From positions 1 to 18,366 of the forward strand of contig CAYGKP010000027.1 of NCBI GenBank assembly GCA_964350605.1: DNA of 18,366 bases, given 5' to 3'. The notes beneath the pieces were generated by a model. The model was not told the origin of the DNA. It saw only the letters and a program-made list of their open reading frames with translations, and searched no databases. Source of the DNA: CAYGKP01 sp964350605 (GTDB taxonomy: Bacteria; Bacteroidota; Bacteroidia; Cytophagales; JAAEPT01). The position numbers and the translations under genes were made by a program. Of the stretch, positions 15,937 to 18,366 are shown one piece after another. Position 1 is the stretch's first letter, and every line of letters starts with the position of its first letter.

Positions 15937-17727
15937 ATGAGCGAATCGAAGCATACTTACGACTTCGGTGTCATTGGCAACTGTTCTTACATGGCCTACA
16001 TCGACACCAAGGCCCACCTCCAATGGATGTGTTGGCCCAAGTTCGATTCCAGCTTCGTGTTCGGCGGCCTGCTCGACGAGGAAAAAGGCGGCGAATTCTC
16101 GATTTCGCCCAACAGCGACTACTACACCTCTAAGCAGAGTTACGTAGAGAACACCAACATCCTGCGGACCGATTTCGAGAGTGAATTCGCGAAGTACCGG
16201 GTGACTGACTTTGCCCCTCGTTTCGAGCATTATGGCCGTCCTTACAAGCCGCTGATGCTGATCCGCAAGCTCGAACCGCTGGAAGGCACCCCACGCATCG
16301 TGGTCAAATGCCGGCCCCGCGGCATGTACGGCGACCTGGTGCCCGAGGTCTACCAAGGCTCCTCACACATTCGCTACCTGGGCCTCGACAAGCAGATCCG
16401 CCTGTCGACCGACATCCCCTTGAATTTCATCCTCAAGGAAAAAGCCTTCATCCTCAACGAGCCGATGTACATGATCCTGACCTGGGGCGTGCCGCTTGAG
16501 GGGCCAATCGCCACCACAGCCGAGGATTTCCTACGCAATACCACTGAGTATTGGCGCAAATGGGTCAAATCAACTTCGATTCCTGGGTTTCACCAAGAGC
16601 GCATCGTACGCTCGGCTCTGACCCTGAAGATTCACCAGTACGAAGATACCGGCGCAATCATCGCCTCGGGCACCACGTCGCTCCCCGAATACCCGCAGTC
16701 AACACGCAACTGGGACTACCGTTACTGTTGGTTGCGCGATGCCTATTACACCCTCACGGCCTTCAACAACTTGGGGCACTTTGAGGAGTTGGAAAAATAT
16801 TTCCATTACATCGAGAACACCACGATTGCCGAGCCGGATCGCTTCCAGCCGCTCTACTCGATCACGGGTACCAAACGCCTGACAGAGCGCATCTTTGACC
16901 TCAAAGGCTACTTGGGCGATAACGCCCCGGTCCGCGTCGGCAACCAGGCTTACGAGCACATTCAAAACGACGTGTACGGCCAGGTGATCGTTTCTCTCCT
17001 ACCGTTATATGTTGACTCACGCTTCACCGCAGCCGAGAAGGTCAAGAGCGACCGCTTGGTGCGCCACTGCTTGAAAATGATCGAGCAGACGATGGACGAG
17101 CCCGATGCGGGCCTCTGGGAGTTCCGCACCAAGAGCCAGCAGAACTGCTACACCTTCCTCTTCCACTGGGCCGGAGCTTCTGGCGCAATGAAAGTCGCCA
17201 AGCAGTTGAAGGACGACGAACTATTGGCTTATGCCACCGACCTGCGCGACCAAGCCGCTGCCAAAATCGAGCAGTGCTACGTGGAGGACAAAGGCTACTA
17301 CGCTCAAGCTATCGGCACCGAAAACATGGACGCCAGTTGCTTACAACTGATCACCATGGGTTATTTGGATGCGAACGGCGAGCGAGCCAAAAAACACCTG
17401 GAAATGATGGAAAAGGGCCTTCGCACCCCAGAAGGCCTCATGTATCGCTACGTGCACGAGGATGATTTCGGCGCGGTGCATTCCACCTTCCTGATCTGTG
17501 CCTATTGGTACATCGAGGCACTGGCGACAGTTGGCCGCATTCCAGAAGCCATCGAGCGGTTCGAGCAAGTGTCGAAGTACGCCAATCACTTGGGCTTGCT
17601 TTCCGAAGACATCGACGCAAAGACAGGGAGCCAGTGGGGTAACTTCCCACAGACCTACTCACACGTCGGCTTGATGAACGCTGCCTACCGGATCGCCAAG
17701 AAATTGGACATGCCGAACTTCTTGTAG
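15937..17727 (+). CDS. Glycoside hydrolase family 15 protein (glucoamylase/trehalase-like)
   Basis: 596 residues, cytoplasmic (no signal peptide), the usual length for bacterial GH15. GH15 enzymes hydrolyse terminal alpha-glucosidic bonds in glucans or trehalose with inversion, using two Glu. An N-terminal beta domain (about 1-200) begins YDFGVIGNCSYMAYI. The (alpha/alpha)6 barrel follows, with the signature RNWDYRYCWLRDA (257-269), the general-acid motif GLWEFR with Glu395 (392-397), and WGNFPQTYSHVGLMNAA (567-583). The usual catalytic-base motif EEG(A/T)F is not present: the aligned stretch FGAVHSTFLIC (511-521) has His515 where Glu is expected. Activity may therefore be altered. The neighbouring trehalose-phosphatase gene suggests a role in trehalose or storage-glucan turnover (inference). 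The ATG at 15937 fits family N-termini. The stop lies one base from the convergent VOC gene. Confidence 0.92.
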   Translation: MSESKHTYDFGVIGNCSYMAYIDTKAHLQWMCWPKFDSSFVFGGLLDEEKGGEFSISPNSDYYTSKQSYVENTNILRTDFESEFAKYRVTDFAPRFEHYGRPYKPLMLIRKLEPLEGTPRIVVKCRPRGMYGDLVPEVYQGSSHIRYLGLDKQIRLSTDIPLNFILKEKAFILNEPMYMILTWGVPLEGPIATTAEDFLRNTTEYWRKWVKSTSIPGFHQERIVRSALTLKIHQYEDTGAIIASGTTSLPEYPQSTRNWDYRYCWLRDAYYTLTAFNNLGHFEELEKYFHYIENTTIAEPDRFQPLYSITGTKRLTERIFDLKGYLGDNAPVRVGNQAYEHIQNDVYGQVIVSLLPLYVDSRFTAAEKVKSDRLVRHCLKMIEQTMDEPDAGLWEFRTKSQQNCYTFLFHWAGASGAMKVAKQLKDDELLAYATDLRDQAAAKIEQCYVEDKGYYAQAIGTENMDASCLQLITMGYLDANGERAKKHLEMMEKGLRTPEGLMYRYVHEDDFGAVHSTFLICAYWYIEALATVGRIPEAIERFEQVSKYANHLGLLSEDIDAKTGSQWGNFPQTYSHVGLMNAAYRIAKKLDMPNFL

Positions 17728-17728
17728 G

Positions 17729-18121
17729 TCAATCCGACTTGGTCCCGACCCACCACTGATTGCCGCAAGGCCCAAAGAACCCGCCGCGCAGGTCGTTGTC
17801 GTCTGGGTCGTTGGGGTTAACCTGTGGCTCCATAATGGGCGAGCCGCCGGCCTGAAGTGCGAGCACGTAGGTGGCCCTCGCATCGGACACATAGACGTGC
17901 AGCATGCTGGGGTTGGCCGGAAAGTCCTGGGTGGCTTGGCTAAGCATGATCGTCGAATCCTCGATCTGGAGTTCGCCGTGGCGCACCTTTCCGCCTTCAT
18001 CACGTCGGACAGAAAGCAACTTGGCAGAAAAGACCGCTTGAAGGAACTCAATCAACTGATCGGGCGACTCAACGATCAAGTAGGGCGCGACTGTGGATTG
18101 GTCTTGTGGTTTGTAACTCAT
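17729..18121 (-). CDS. VOC-superfamily (glyoxalase/PhnB-like) protein
   Basis: 130 residues with the paired beta-alpha-beta-beta-beta layout of the vicinal-oxygen-chelate fold. The first half is YLIVESPDQLIEFLQAVFSA...HGELQIEDSTIML and the second is LHVYVSDARATYVLALQAGG...GGFFGPCGNQWWVGTK. The final GxxxGPxGNxW resembles the PhnB/glyoxalase-like C-terminal motif (FGDPFGHxW). Metal ligands cannot be assigned with confidence, since the His-Glu pattern is incomplete, so no reaction is proposed. The gene starts 16 bases after the trehalose-phosphatase stop on the same strand and is probably co-transcribed with it. Its stop is one base from the GH15 stop. Confidence 0.82.
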   Translation of the reverse strand: MSYKPQDQSTVAPYLIVESPDQLIEFLQAVFSAKLLSVRRDEGGKVRHGELQIEDSTIMLSQATQDFPANPSMLHVYVSDARATYVLALQAGGSPIMEPQVNPNDPDDNDLRGGFFGPCGNQWWVGTKSD

Positions 18122-18137
18122 TGGGTTCCTGCGGTCA

Positions 18138-18366
18138 CTACGCCTTCACTCCCGCCTGCTGGCTGACAGCCACCAGCCGCTTGAGTAGGTCGCGGACGGC
18201 TCGCACATCGGCGATGTTAAAGCGCGCCTCCGACGAACCGAAGCCAACTTTCAGGTCGTAGGCCGTGTCGGGCAAGACGTGGAAGGTATCCTCGTCGGTC
18301 CAGTCGTCGCCCGCCGCGAAGATGAAGTCCCAACTCTCCTTCCCGAGCCAACGCATCGCCGCGCGG
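18138..18366 (-). CDS. otsB: Trehalose-6-phosphate phosphatase C-terminus (partial, runs off the window)
   Basis: Only the last 75 or so codons are present; the 5' part lies beyond the window. The sequence reads (G)RAAMRWL...FIFAAGDDWTDEDTF...VGFGSSEARFNIADVRAVRDLL. GDDWTDED is the HAD motif IV of trehalose-phosphatase, whose Asp residues bind magnesium. Preceding RAA matches the family KGRAA segment. The enzyme removes phosphate from trehalose-6-phosphate to give trehalose in the cytoplasm. In Bacteroidota this domain is often fused behind a trehalose-6-phosphate synthase; whether it is fused here cannot be seen. The stop is at 18138-18140. Confidence 0.9.
   Translation of the reverse strand, partial: RAAMRWLGKESWDFIFAAGDDWTDEDTFHVLPDTAYDLKVGFGSSEARFNIADVRAVRDLLKRLVAVSQQAGVKA

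Noticed and set aside
1..18366. CRISPR arrays, tRNA or rRNA genes, transposases, phage or restriction genes
   Set aside because: Looked for on both strands; no short regular repeats with spacers, no RNA gene signatures and no such protein motifs were found.

Overview
The window looks like a chromosomal stretch from a member of the Bacteroidota. Three large secreted proteins end in the type A C-terminal sorting domain of the type IX secretion system (T9SS), a Bacteroidota-specific export route. Several genes also lack a visible Shine-Dalgarno sequence, and candidate promoters fit the Bacteroidota pattern (-33 TTG/TTTG, -7 TAnnTTTG). I cannot resolve the lineage below phylum. The two runs of exactly 10 N are scaffold joins in a draft assembly. 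Both fall inside genes, and in both cases the reading frame shows that no sequence is actually missing.

Layout. 5-1383 (+): mnmE, a tRNA-modification GTPase, intact once the false gap is removed. 1400-5968 (-): a 1522-residue T9SS cargo protein with three LamG domains, each apparently nested in an Ig-like domain. 6263-7480 (+): a polytopic permease of the ArsP/YraQ (DUF318) family. 7487-8353 (-): a secreted or outer-membrane beta-rich protein of unknown function. 8458-8739: a scar in which the 3' ends of two truncated paralogues meet head to head at a 6-7 base microhomology. One is a copy of the nearby short-chain dehydrogenase gene, the other a relative of the nearby permease. 8752-10318 (-): a T9SS cargo protein with a beta-helix-like N-terminal region, interrupted by the second false gap. 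10498-11235 (-): an intact SDR oxidoreductase. 11341-11568 (+): a possible small protein. 11696-15793 (+): a 1365-residue T9SS cargo protein with a galactose-binding-like domain, an interrupted Ig-like domain, a MopE-like Asp/Cys motif and seven FG-GAP/VCBS-type calcium motifs, followed by a strong terminator. 15937-17727 (+): a GH15 family glycoside hydrolase. 17729-18121 (-): a VOC-fold protein. 18138-18366 (-): the C-terminus of a trehalose-6-phosphate phosphatase, running off the window.

How the parts relate. The left and middle regions are dominated by cell-surface and secreted products (three T9SS cargoes, one putative outer-membrane protein) mixed with housekeeping genes. Most are single transcription units, not long operons. 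The right edge is the start of a trehalose/alpha-glucan locus: GH15 converges on a VOC gene that follows the trehalose-phosphatase gene on the other strand.

I see no tRNA or rRNA gene, CRISPR array, transposase or phage gene. I do not see a clearly new multi-gene system. The best leads are the repeated insertion of different domains at the same point of an Ig-like fold in two cargo proteins, the microhomology scar made of two gene tails, and a GH15 enzyme with His where the catalytic base Glu is expected.
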